From the NCBI RefSeq assembly GCF_036195045.1, contig NZ_CP108100.1, forward strand, positions 4,278,001 to 4,342,000: DNA of 64,000 bases, in the 5' to 3' direction. The stretch comes from Streptomyces sp. NBC_00236. Lineage in GTDB: Bacteria > Actinomycetota > Actinomycetes > Streptomycetales > Streptomycetaceae. Made by a program: the position numbers and the translations under genes. Shown here in pieces: positions 48,463 to 55,583 of the stretch. Within the stretch, counting starts at the first letter, position 1; the number at the start of each line of letters is the position of its first letter. Under the pieces are notes generated by a model. The model saw only the letters and a list, made by a program, of their open reading frames with translations. It did no database searches and had not been told where the DNA came from.

Positions 48463-49991
48463 CCTCACAGGTGAAGGACACGGACGACAGCCACGTCGTG
48501 CAGACCGGGCCCGGTACCGGGATCCCGTACGAAGACCCCGGCCGGGAGACCACCGAATCGCCGCCCTCATCCCTGTTCGGGCCCGGCTCCCAGTTCCACC
48601 GCTTCTTCAACGATCCCCGCTGGGCACTGGCCGTCGTCAGGGCCACCGTGCTGGAAGCCGCGCACCCGCAGATCGGTGCGGCGCTGGCCGACAACTCCTC
48701 CTTCGTGGTGCACCCGTGGCGAAGGCTGAGCAACACCCTCGTGAGCCTGCAGCGCATGTTCGGAGCCGACGAACACATCAGGCAGAGGGAGGCGGCGCGG
48801 CTCAACCGCCTCCACGCACGGCTGAGCGGCACGGATGCCAGGAACCAGCCCTATGACGCGATGGACCCCGAGGTGCGGGCCTGGGTGGTCGCGACGCTTT
48901 TCGAAAGCTCGGTCACCATGTGCCGGCTGAGCGGACAGCCGTTGGACCAGGAGACGATGGAGGGGCTCTACGCCGAATTCCGGGCCTTCCTCGCAGCCTT
49001 GGGGGACCGGGCGGGCCATCTGCCGCCCACCCTGCCCGAGTTCTGGCAGTACTACGACCGCATGGTCGCGGAGGAACTGCAGAACACGGAAGCGCTGCGC
49101 ATCATCCTTTACAAGCTCTTCGAGCATCTGCCGGCACCGCCGCTGTTCGCAGGGATGCCCACGCTCTGGGCGACGGGCCGTGCGCTCGCGGGGCCGGTCA
49201 TCGGCACCGTCACCGTGGCCTCCCTCCCCGAGGTCTTCCGCCGCAGGGCAGGCCTGCCGGAGGTCCCCGGCGCCCAGACGCTGATGCAGGGCGCCTACAT
49301 GGCCGCCCGCCTGGCCCGCGCCCTGCCCGACAACTGGGTCCAGGCGGAGAACGTCGTCAGCCTGCTCAACCTGTCGCCGGAGGGCGACAGCCCTTTGGCC
49401 GAGACACTCACCACGCTGCGCGCCCGGACCAAACGGGCCGGAGCGCTGTTTCGGCTGATCACACCGGTACCGGCACAACAGAGTGCCGCGGACGGCCCGG
49501 GCGGGGCCGAGAGCCGACGTGATGCCCGCGCGTTCTTCACCGAGGTACTGGACCAGACCGGGGACGGCGCCCTGGACTGGCCCGACCTTGCCGCCATGGC
49601 CCGGGAACTCTGCTCCCGTCTCGACCTGGACGAACCGGAGGAGACCCGCCTGTACGACGCCTTCGCCGCGTGGTGGAGGGAACTCCAGGCGGCCCTGGAC
49701 AGCGACGGGGACGGACGGGTGAGCGAGGACGAGTACGTGGCAGCGGCCCCGTCCCTGGCAGGACCGGCTCTCATCAGGGTCGCCGAGACCCTCTTCGATG
49801 CCGCCGACGCGGACGGCGATCAGTCCATCGACGCGGAGGAGTACCGGGCGCTGTTCAGGAGAGGCTTCGGACGATCGGTCCTGGACGCCGAGGGACGCTA
49901 CTCCCGGAGCGCTTTCGTCCGGGACTTCCTGTCCTTCATGTCAGGCCGCCAGCGCTCGACCGCCTACGACCCGCTGCTCTCCGACGCGTAG
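48459..49991 (+). CDS. DUF2236 (MpaB/Lcp-type) haem oxygenase with C-terminal EF-hands
   Basis: 510 residues. The DUF2236 domain (about 45-290) has LEAAHPQIGAALADNSSFVVHPWRRLSNT and NRLHARLSG. R89, T93 and H119 correspond in spacing to the Arg, Thr and haem-ligand His of rubber oxygenase Lcp (my alignment by eye). The histidine of the frequent WVHATL motif is replaced: WVVATLFESS. The last 150 residues carry EF-hands DSDGDGRVSEDE (414-425) and DADGDQSIDAEE (450-461), plus a weaker one near 365 and possibly a fourth near 476. Known relatives cleave prenyl chains, so cleavage of the cis-polyprenyl made by the coupled enzyme, tuned by calcium, is the natural hypothesis. Confidence 0.82.
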   Translation: MTSQVKDTDDSHVVQTGPGTGIPYEDPGRETTESPPSSLFGPGSQFHRFFNDPRWALAVVRATVLEAAHPQIGAALADNSSFVVHPWRRLSNTLVSLQRMFGADEHIRQREAARLNRLHARLSGTDARNQPYDAMDPEVRAWVVATLFESSVTMCRLSGQPLDQETMEGLYAEFRAFLAALGDRAGHLPPTLPEFWQYYDRMVAEELQNTEALRIILYKLFEHLPAPPLFAGMPTLWATGRALAGPVIGTVTVASLPEVFRRRAGLPEVPGAQTLMQGAYMAARLARALPDNWVQAENVVSLLNLSPEGDSPLAETLTTLRARTKRAGALFRLITPVPAQQSAADGPGGAESRRDARAFFTEVLDQTGDGALDWPDLAAMARELCSRLDLDEPEETRLYDAFAAWWRELQAALDSDGDGRVSEDEYVAAAPSLAGPALIRVAETLFDAADADGDQSIDAEEYRALFRRGFGRSVLDAEGRYSRSAFVRDFLSFMSGRQRSTAYDPLLSDA

Positions 49992-50102
49992 AACCTCGGC
50001 CCGCCGGGCCACCCTGGCCTGTCCGCAACCCGTGTGGACCCGGAGGCGGCTTCTCGTATGGCAGCCTCGGGAAGAGGCACCGTTCGACCACGGCCCGGCT
50101 TC

Positions 50103-50129
50103 GCTGGGTCATCCGGAGGATGACCCAGC
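50103..50129 (+). terminator. Terminator after the prenyl operon
   Basis: GCTGGGTCATCC (50103-50114) pairs perfectly with GGATGACCCAGC (50118-50129) around GGA. It lies 112 bp after the oxygenase stop. Confidence 0.75.
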
Positions 50130-50179
50130 ACCGAGGATGAGGATCCTGGCGGGAGGCGGTCATCGCGCACGGTTCCTCG

Positions 50180-50740
50180 TTGAACCCGGCTGACTACGCG
50201 CCGCACCCGAGCCCGCCGAAGGCCACGGCTGACGAGCTTGCTCAGGCATACGCCGGGCTGATGCAGTCGGGAGAGAAGGCGACCCGGGCCAACGACCGTG
50301 TTGCGGACTCCGGCCGGGCCGGACGTTGGTCCACCGGGACGGAGAAGGACTCTTCCGAAAGTCCAGAGTGGCGGCATCTCGGAAGTCTGTGCCGACTCCA
50401 GGCCGGGCCGTCTCCAGCATTCTTGGGGAAAGAGACCTACGTACCTGCTGGTGGGGTACCGGTCGTGTAGCCCACGCACCTGCGTGATCGGCGGATCAGT
50501 CGCGTTCCCGCTACCGCGGTCTCGTACGGGACCGCAGAGCGCATGCAGCGCTTCGCCCTGTCCGACGGGGATATTCTCTGCGCCCGGACGGGCACGGTGG
50601 GACCCGTGTCCCAGGCGCGGGCGGACCAGGCGGGGCGGCTGTTCGGCACGAACCTGATGCGCTTTCATACCTTCGAGCCCGTGATCTTCCGCCGCATCTT
50701 CTGGCCTGCCTCTCACTGCGAGTTGCGCTTCGCCAGGTGA
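50180..50740 (+). pseudogene. Remnant of a type I restriction-modification (HsdM/S-like) gene
   Basis: One continuous frame broken by an in-frame TAG at 50468. Upstream it reads ADELAQAYAGLMQSGEKATRAND and GKETYVPAGGVPVV; downstream PTHLRDRRISRVPATAV, then FALSDGDILCARTGTVGPVSQARADQAGRLFGTNLMRFH. The DGDIL.RTG.VG...GTNL pattern is typical of target-recognition/S domains of type I systems and of fused N-6 methylase-S proteins. Both ends are missing and the last 28 bp overlap the convergent operon, so it cannot be functional. It marks this locus as an old defence site. Confidence 0.65.
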
Positions 50741-51015
50741 GCAGCCTTGCGGATGGCCTCGGCGTATGGGGCGTCGGTGGCGCGTTTCTCCGGGGCAAGC
50801 TCGCGGAAGGGGATCAGCGACGCATGGGAGCTGTCCACTGATTGCATCCATGCGGACCAAGCATTGTGGACGTCTTCCTCGGCCACCTGCTCCCCCTTGG
50901 CCTCCAGCAATACGGCGTAGATGCGGAATAGATCGTCGGAGTCCGCAGGAGGTTCTGCGCTCGGGGGTAGGCAGGAACGGATCAGGTCGGCTAGCTGATC
51001 AAGATAGGTGGTCAC
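50713..51015 (-). CDS. Fifth gene of the defence-like operon: 100-residue protein (DUF7701-like)
   Basis: 100 residues from a GTG at 51015: TTYLDQLADLIRSCLPPSAEPPADSDDLFRIYAVLLEAKGEQVAEEDVHNAWSAWMQSVDSSHASLIPFRELAPEKRATDAPYAEAIRKAAHLAK. All-helical, acidic then basic. It matches my memory of DUF7701, small Streptomyces proteins found next to conflict-type genes. The start overlaps the previous stop by 4 bp, so it belongs to the operon. Function is unknown. Confidence 0.75.
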   Translation of the reverse strand: MTTYLDQLADLIRSCLPPSAEPPADSDDLFRIYAVLLEAKGEQVAEEDVHNAWSAWMQSVDSSHASLIPFRELAPEKRATDAPYAEAIRKAAHLAKRNSQ

Positions 51016-51479
51016 ATGGAGAGTGTGCCCACAAAGAGGATCAGGTGCACCGCGCCAAACACCAAGGGCACAATGCGCTCGGACGTTCCGAGCTCTGCGT
51101 AGCGTCTGCGCCAGGCGGGAATCGGATCGCTCTTCAGCGCCTCCCATTCGTCAGCGAAGATCTTGACTGGGAGCCGGTCCTCCAGCTGGTTGATGACAGT
51201 GAACTTCGCGGCGTTGAGGTCCCGGTAGCTGCGAAGTTGTATCCACCACGCAGCGGACAGGGTCATGCCCGCGAGCGCCACGGCCAGGGACACCCACCAG
51301 GGAGATTCCGAGAGCTTGGGAATCCCGAAGGCGACCAGAGTGATCAGCGCTGACTGCACGGACAGGAAGAAGGCGTTGGCGATACCGCGGGGCGCGGATA
51401 CCCGGTCCGCCATCTCTGCGGCGAGCTTGTAGAGCTCCAGTACCTCGGACCGCACGTTCGATTCCGGCGGTGTCGTCAC
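51012..51479 (-). CDS. Fourth gene: RipA/SLATT-like three-TM membrane protein
   Basis: 155 residues. LELYKLAAEMADRVSAPRGIANAFFLSVQSALITLVAFGI opens with a cytoplasmic helix leading into TM1 (about 35-55). TM2 (about 61-82) is followed by WIQLRSYRDLNAAKFTVINQLEDRLPVKIFADEWEAL, and TM3 is at about 134-153. This order matches proteins called RipA-family octameric membrane proteins and the SLATT domains predicted as pore-forming effectors in bacterial immunity. It overlaps both neighbours by 4 bp. Proposed role: membrane effector. Confidence 0.8.
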   Translation of the reverse strand: MTTPPESNVRSEVLELYKLAAEMADRVSAPRGIANAFFLSVQSALITLVAFGIPKLSESPWWVSLAVALAGMTLSAAWWIQLRSYRDLNAAKFTVINQLEDRLPVKIFADEWEALKSDPIPAWRRRYAELGTSERIVPLVFGAVHLILFVGTLSM

Positions 51480-51769
51480 CGAGCCCCTCCGACTAGCTTC
51501 TTGAGGTTGCCCCAGGTCAAGTCGTAGACCTGGGCGGTCGTCTTCGTGGTGGTCGGTTTCTTCCCGGAGTGCCCGTTCAGCAGACAGTAGGCAACCTGCT
51601 TTTCCTGGGTGATCCCGAGCTCGATATCTACCCCGACCGCCTCGCCCGTGTGCTTGCCACAGACCAAGATGACAGGATCCGACCGCTTGATCCCGGCACG
51701 GGCTCTGTCTGAATCCTCCGAATTATCCGACAGGCCGTGAGCCAGGGAGCGACGCATTCTGAAGATCAT
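51476..51769 (-). CDS. Third gene: half-length TIR-like protein
   Basis: 97 residues. IKRSDPVILVCGKHTGEAVGVDIELGITQEKQVAYCLLNGHSGKKPTTT, then VYDLTWGNLKKLVGG, matches the C-terminal half of small bacterial TIR (ThsB/DUF1863-like) proteins. The Glu of VDIELGI is at the position of the catalytic glutamate. The first strand and loop (RVFISF-type, about 50 residues) are missing, and no matching sequence is found just upstream. The ATG at 51769 overlaps the stop of the NTPase gene. It could be a natural short form or a truncated gene kept by coupling. Confidence 0.7.
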   Translation of the reverse strand: MIFRMRRSLAHGLSDNSEDSDRARAGIKRSDPVILVCGKHTGEAVGVDIELGITQEKQVAYCLLNGHSGKKPTTTKTTAQVYDLTWGNLKKLVGGAR

Positions 51770-53559
51770 GCAATTCCTAGATCTTTATACATGGCCGTAA
51801 AGCGGAGTTTGGGTGCTGAGGTCAGATGTGGCAAATCCCGCTCTCGCACGGCCCACGCAGCCGTAATCGCCTTCTCGAGGGCGATTTTGCAGTCATCGAG
51901 GCCCATTTTGGGAGTACCCCACTCATCTGCCAGTCGCCGCTGGCGCGAGAAGAAGGATTTTGCAGTTCTGCTGAGGTCGAGAAGGTGCCCCAGTGTCTCT
52001 GCAGCTCGGACGCCCGTGGCGAACTCATCCCGCGGTACATTTTGGTGCATCGTTGCCATGGTTCCACCCACGGCTGCAAGGGCGGTTTCAATGTGGCCGG
52101 ATCCAGGGGAGTCACTCTCGCGCAGATCCGATAGAGAGATCGATGAGAGCCAAATGGAAACTGCCGGATTCCCGAGGGTACCTTCGGTGGTCGCCCATTC
52201 TCGGTAAAATACTCTCTCTTTGTTTGAGAGATTCTTGTCCTGCATTGAGGGGAGCATCTTGGATGTTTTCTCCGAGATGAACGCCGCTTCATCGGCCTGA
52301 CCTGTCTTGCGAAGAATGTGCGCGAGGTTGTGGATGTAGCCAAGGGAGTTCTTCTCCTCGTCTACGGCCGCTCTTGCTGCGGCAATAGCAACCTCTGGTC
52401 GAGATTTCTCGAAGAAGCGGCATAGGTTCGTGTATTTTTCGTAATCGCGAACAAAGTGATGCCGTCCGACGCGGAAGGCGGACTGCACTAGCCTGCTATA
52501 TGTCTCTGCGAGATTTACATTAACCTGCTCTGCGACAGTGATGCACGCTTCGGCAATCAGCCGGTGTCGGGTTAGTACGCCACCCCCCGCAATGGTGACT
52601 GCTGCCTCGTCGCGGAGAGGGATTACGACTTCGCTCATGATGCGAGAAGTCGGCACACCAAGTGCTTCTGCGAGAATGTTTGGTGGGAGCTGCAGGCGTG
52701 CCAAATGTGCAGCCGCGATGTAAAGGAAGGCGCTGGACAAGGTAGAACCTGAAGGGGTTCTCTGGGCGGCGAGGGATCTCATCAGGTCCCTCACGCGATC
52801 CGTGAAGTAATCGCCATAGCGAACACGAATCATTCCGCCGAGGAGGGCTCCGTCCTCTATGGCCGCCTCTTCGCGAATTGCCCTGAGGAGTTCTGAGACC
52901 CGTGCATCGTTGTGCTCCCACTCGGCAAGGCGGCCAAGCCCTTTTTCGCCATGCCGGCTCCAGGCGGCGACTACCAACTCGGCGTCAGCCTCGTCCAGCC
53001 CGGTTAGGTAGGTCTTCCGGTACCCGATATGCGTCGCCCACGGGTATGCATCGCCGCGAACATGAGACCAATCGATTGTGCGAGCAACTGCGACATAGGA
53101 AATATCTGGACGCGTGACTTTGTTGACGACTTCGAATAGGTCGCGGGCGATTTCTTCTGCGTCGTCGCTAAATAGGATGTAATGCCTACCCGTAGGTAGT
53201 GATTGTACAAGCTGCGTGTCGAGGCCTGCTCCTGGAGTTCTCCACAGGACATAGGAAGCGGGTGCAGATCTGGCTATTTCCGCCGCGCACTGCATGGCGA
53301 CCGTTGTCTTTCCTTCGCCGCTTGCGCCGTGGATGAGCCGCAGTCGTCCTACAGGTGATTTCGGCGAGTAGTTCATAAGTTCCGTGGCCAGCGCTTTGGT
53401 TACACCTCGCTGCGGAAGTCCTCCATTGACGATATCGCTCCATGTGGGCGGACGTCCGTCGAAATATGCCAGGATCTCCTGGCCGGAATAATCGGAAAGG
53501 GCCTGCTGCAGGAAATCGCCATCTAAGTGGAACCAGCCTTGTTTCAGCATGGACGTCAC
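51766..53559 (-). CDS. Second gene: STAND-type P-loop NTPase with helical repeats
   Basis: 597 residues. About 70 N-terminal residues (PPTWSDIVNGGLPQRGVTKALATELM) precede Walker A GASGEGKTT (78-86) and Walker B YILFSDDAEEI (127-137). AVARTIDWSHVRGDAYPW and LTGLDEADAELVVAAWSRHGEKGLGRLAEWE are STAND-like sensor and winged-helix regions. From about 330 the protein is helical repeats, TPR-like (YIHNLAHILRKTGQADEAAFI). STAND NTPases oligomerise on sensing a ligand and switch on effectors. The start at 53559 has GGGGGGTGACGTCC upstream. Codon use and base composition are less GC-rich than in flanking genes. Confidence 0.8.
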   Translation of the reverse strand: MTSMLKQGWFHLDGDFLQQALSDYSGQEILAYFDGRPPTWSDIVNGGLPQRGVTKALATELMNYSPKSPVGRLRLIHGASGEGKTTVAMQCAAEIARSAPASYVLWRTPGAGLDTQLVQSLPTGRHYILFSDDAEEIARDLFEVVNKVTRPDISYVAVARTIDWSHVRGDAYPWATHIGYRKTYLTGLDEADAELVVAAWSRHGEKGLGRLAEWEHNDARVSELLRAIREEAAIEDGALLGGMIRVRYGDYFTDRVRDLMRSLAAQRTPSGSTLSSAFLYIAAAHLARLQLPPNILAEALGVPTSRIMSEVVIPLRDEAAVTIAGGGVLTRHRLIAEACITVAEQVNVNLAETYSRLVQSAFRVGRHHFVRDYEKYTNLCRFFEKSRPEVAIAAARAAVDEEKNSLGYIHNLAHILRKTGQADEAAFISEKTSKMLPSMQDKNLSNKERVFYREWATTEGTLGNPAVSIWLSSISLSDLRESDSPGSGHIETALAAVGGTMATMHQNVPRDEFATGVRAAETLGHLLDLSRTAKSFFSRQRRLADEWGTPKMGLDDCKIALEKAITAAWAVRERDLPHLTSAPKLRFTAMYKDLGIA

Positions 53560-53582
53560 CCCCCATAGGCTATGTGTTGTAG

Positions 53583-53602
53583 TGGCTGTGGCTGTGGCTG
53601 TG
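53583..53602. repeat. GGCTGT hexanucleotide tandem repeat between operon genes 1 and 2
   Basis: Three GGCTGT units in a row lie in the 46-bp gap, 24-43 bp upstream of the NTPase start. Copy-number change would alter the spacing of the leader, not the frame. Confidence 0.6.
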
Positions 53603-53605
53603 TCG

Positions 53606-54484
53606 TTACGCTAGCCGAAGGCTGGCGGTGTTCCGCTGCCTTCCCCGGAAATCGGACCAGGAAACCGTGCAGTTGACTTGTGCGGCACTCGCGAGACTGG
53701 CGTAAATTTTGAAGTGAACTTCACTTCGTGGCGCGAGAACCCCAAGATCGGGACCGTCGCCTGTGCGTTCGGTAGCGATCTCCCACGGGTCGCCATTTGC
53801 AGGATCCGCATCGATCTCGACGCGGACATCCCGGGCCGGCCCACCGCCCGTGTTGTTGAGGGCGAGGTACCAATTTCGCTTTCCTGAGCGATCTACCGAG
53901 TCGACGTGCGGCCACACCTCTGCGGTCGAGCCTTCTCCTGTTTGGGTATTCTGCAATTGAAAGTCGTTTCTGGCTTCCTCTCGCGAGACAGCCGCAACGA
54001 GAATTGTTTCCACGTGGCGAGCTAGGTCGGCATCATTGGCATAGTCGAGAATCAGGGCTGATGATTCGATCCCCGCGATATATTCGTTCAGGCGCGTCGC
54101 TTGAGCCAGATCGATCGTGGTGGCATCTACAGGACGGCGACATCTGAGGACGGCCACGTATTTTCCACTCTCATTGAGCCGGGAGATCTCCTCTGCGGTA
54201 CCCGATTCGTGGAGCTTCGTAGCAGTCCCCAGGCGATTGGCGAAAATTGCGATGCATGCATCGCACTTATCGACCAGTTGCCGGTTCAGGATTTTCTGAG
54301 GTGGCTGACCGAACTCTGCTGCCGCGTGAGTTCCCCAGGAGATCGGCATGATGATTGACCCGAATTGCTCACCGTATACGCCGTTCCAACGGTTGATCGA
54401 CTGCTGGATGATCGTTAAATCCGTGCGCGGCACGTCACCGGGCGAGGAAATGAGCAGGCGTCTTACCGAGGCGCTGAAGGCCAT
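53606..54484 (-). CDS. First gene: DUF4062/TIR-like protein with C-terminal beta domain
   Basis: 292 residues from an ATG at 54484 (CAGGAGCTTGC upstream). Residues 1-165 form a Rossmann/TIR-like fold: RRLLISSPGDVPRTDLTIIQQSINRWNG, IIMPISWGTHAAAEFGQPPQKILNRQLVDKCDACIAIFANRLGTAT, and ESGTAEEISRLNESGKYVAVLRC, where SGT-EEI carries the conserved glutamates. This is the DUF4062 pattern found in Avs/STAND immune proteins. Residues about 200-292 look like an Ig-like beta domain (WYLALNNTGGGPARDVRVEIDADP). NAD-cleaving effector or sensor adaptor are both possible. Confidence 0.78.
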   Translation of the reverse strand: MAFSASVRRLLISSPGDVPRTDLTIIQQSINRWNGVYGEQFGSIIMPISWGTHAAAEFGQPPQKILNRQLVDKCDACIAIFANRLGTATKLHESGTAEEISRLNESGKYVAVLRCRRPVDATTIDLAQATRLNEYIAGIESSALILDYANDADLARHVETILVAAVSREEARNDFQLQNTQTGEGSTAEVWPHVDSVDRSGKRNWYLALNNTGGGPARDVRVEIDADPANGDPWEIATERTGDGPDLGVLAPRSEVHFKIYASLASAAQVNCTVSWSDFRGRQRNTASLRLA

Positions 54485-55031
54485 GCAAGCTCCTGGTGGC
54501 AGTAGTTTCCGAGCCCTGGCAGTGAGCCTACCGAAGAGACCGTCTCGCGGGAGAGGAGGACGTGCACCCAACGACTGCAGGGGCGGCCAGACTTGGAGGC
54601 AGCGTCAAGGGGTGTTGCCACAGCGGCGCCGCTGATCCTCTTTGGGAGATCGGTGAGCTGCTCACCGGCTCCGCCGGCCGGCTCTCGGGCTGCCGGGCCG
54701 GCCGGCGGATTGGTCGTTCTTATGGTGGAGGGATGGGCCAGTGGCGCCTGGCACACTGGATACGGCGTTTGCATCTACCTGACGGAGCCCGACCGCGGGC
54801 CATCATGCCTTCCCAGCGCTCGTGCAGCCGCACCTGGATCTCCCCAGCGAGGCGTGCTGCGGCAGCGGCGGCCCTGGGCTGTCCATCGTGAGAGGTCGGT
54901 CCGTCAATCTGGTGTTCCCCGGCTGGTGCGCCGCTACGGCCGAAACGCTGCCTTGGGGGTGATGCCTGCCCGGAGCTCCGCCTGCCTGGGCCGGTCAGTG
55001 GGTCCGTAGGGCGGAACCGCAGCCGGAACGC
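54485..55031. other. Non-coding stretch upstream of the defence-like operon
   Basis: 547 bp. Open frames here have no plausible start context or protein character. It should contain the operon promoter near 54485-54560. No att-like duplication of the adjacent tRNA-Ser was found. Confidence 0.5.
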
Positions 55032-55063
55032 GAAGGGCCCCGCAGCAAGCTGCGGGGCCCTTC
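55032..55063 (-). terminator. Terminator of tRNA-Ser(GGA)
   Basis: GAAGGGCCCCGCAG (55032-55045) pairs with CTGCGGGGCCCTTC (55050-55063) around CAAG, 24 bp downstream of the tRNA 3' end on the minus strand. Confidence 0.85.
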
Positions 55064-55086
55064 AACGTATTGCCCGGTGAGAGCAA

Positions 55087-55174
55087 TGGCGGAGGATACG
55101 AGATTCGAACTCGTGAGGGGTTGCCCCCAACACGCTTTCCAAGCGTGCGCCCTAGGCCACTAGGCGAATCCTCC
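55087..55174 (-). tRNA. tRNA-Ser(GGA)
   Basis: 88 nt including encoded CCA. Acceptor GGAGGAT/ATCCTCC, discriminator G, anticodon stem CACGC/GCGTG around TTGGAAA (anticodon GGA), long variable arm TTGGGGGCAACCCC, T-loop TTCGAAT. Confidence 0.97.
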
Positions 55175-55308
55175 GCGGCAAACAATACAAGACGTTGAGG
55201 AGTGCTCGCGAACCCGTTCCGCCACGGACCTCTCCGGTCCGCCCCGGAGGGGTCTCCGGGGGTGGGGGAGGTGGACTTGCGGGGGTGGGGATCGGCTAAG
55301 GTGGGCGT

Positions 55309-55397
55309 CAGCCCCTCACGTGGCGCTATCTGACTGAACTCCCCCAGGGCCGGAAGGCAGCAAGGGTAAGTTGGCTCTGGCGGGTGCGTGGGGGGCC
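55309..55397 (+). ncRNA. ffs: Signal recognition particle RNA (small bacterial type)
   Basis: The universally conserved loop AGGGCCGGAAGGCAGCAAGG is present near 55346-55366 together with the closing helix CCCCTCACGTGG...GCGTGGGGGG. Position just upstream of dnaX is the usual Streptomyces location. Ends are set by the pairing and may be off by a few bases. Confidence 0.93.
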
Positions 55398-55583
55398 CTT
55401 GTGTTGTCCGGGCCCGTGCACGGCAAGGACTTCCGGTCGCGGCAAGGGCTTCCGGTCGAGGGCTTCCGGGCGTGACGAGGGCTGGGCTTCGAGCGTCCGG
55501 AATCGCTGGGGTGACGTTTCCCGCAGCCGATGGAGTGCCCGGTCCGGGGCCGGTTGTCAGTCCGCCCCGATAACCTCGTATGT

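Noticed and set aside
50543..50740. Stand-alone 65-residue ORF
   Set aside because: It is the downstream part of a frame broken by TAG at 50468 and shows only part of a type I S-like domain, so it is treated as pseudogene.
54485..55174. tRNA-Ser(GGA) as the insertion site of the defence island
   Set aside because: No second copy of the tRNA 3' end or any integrase gene is seen between 50 and 55 kb.
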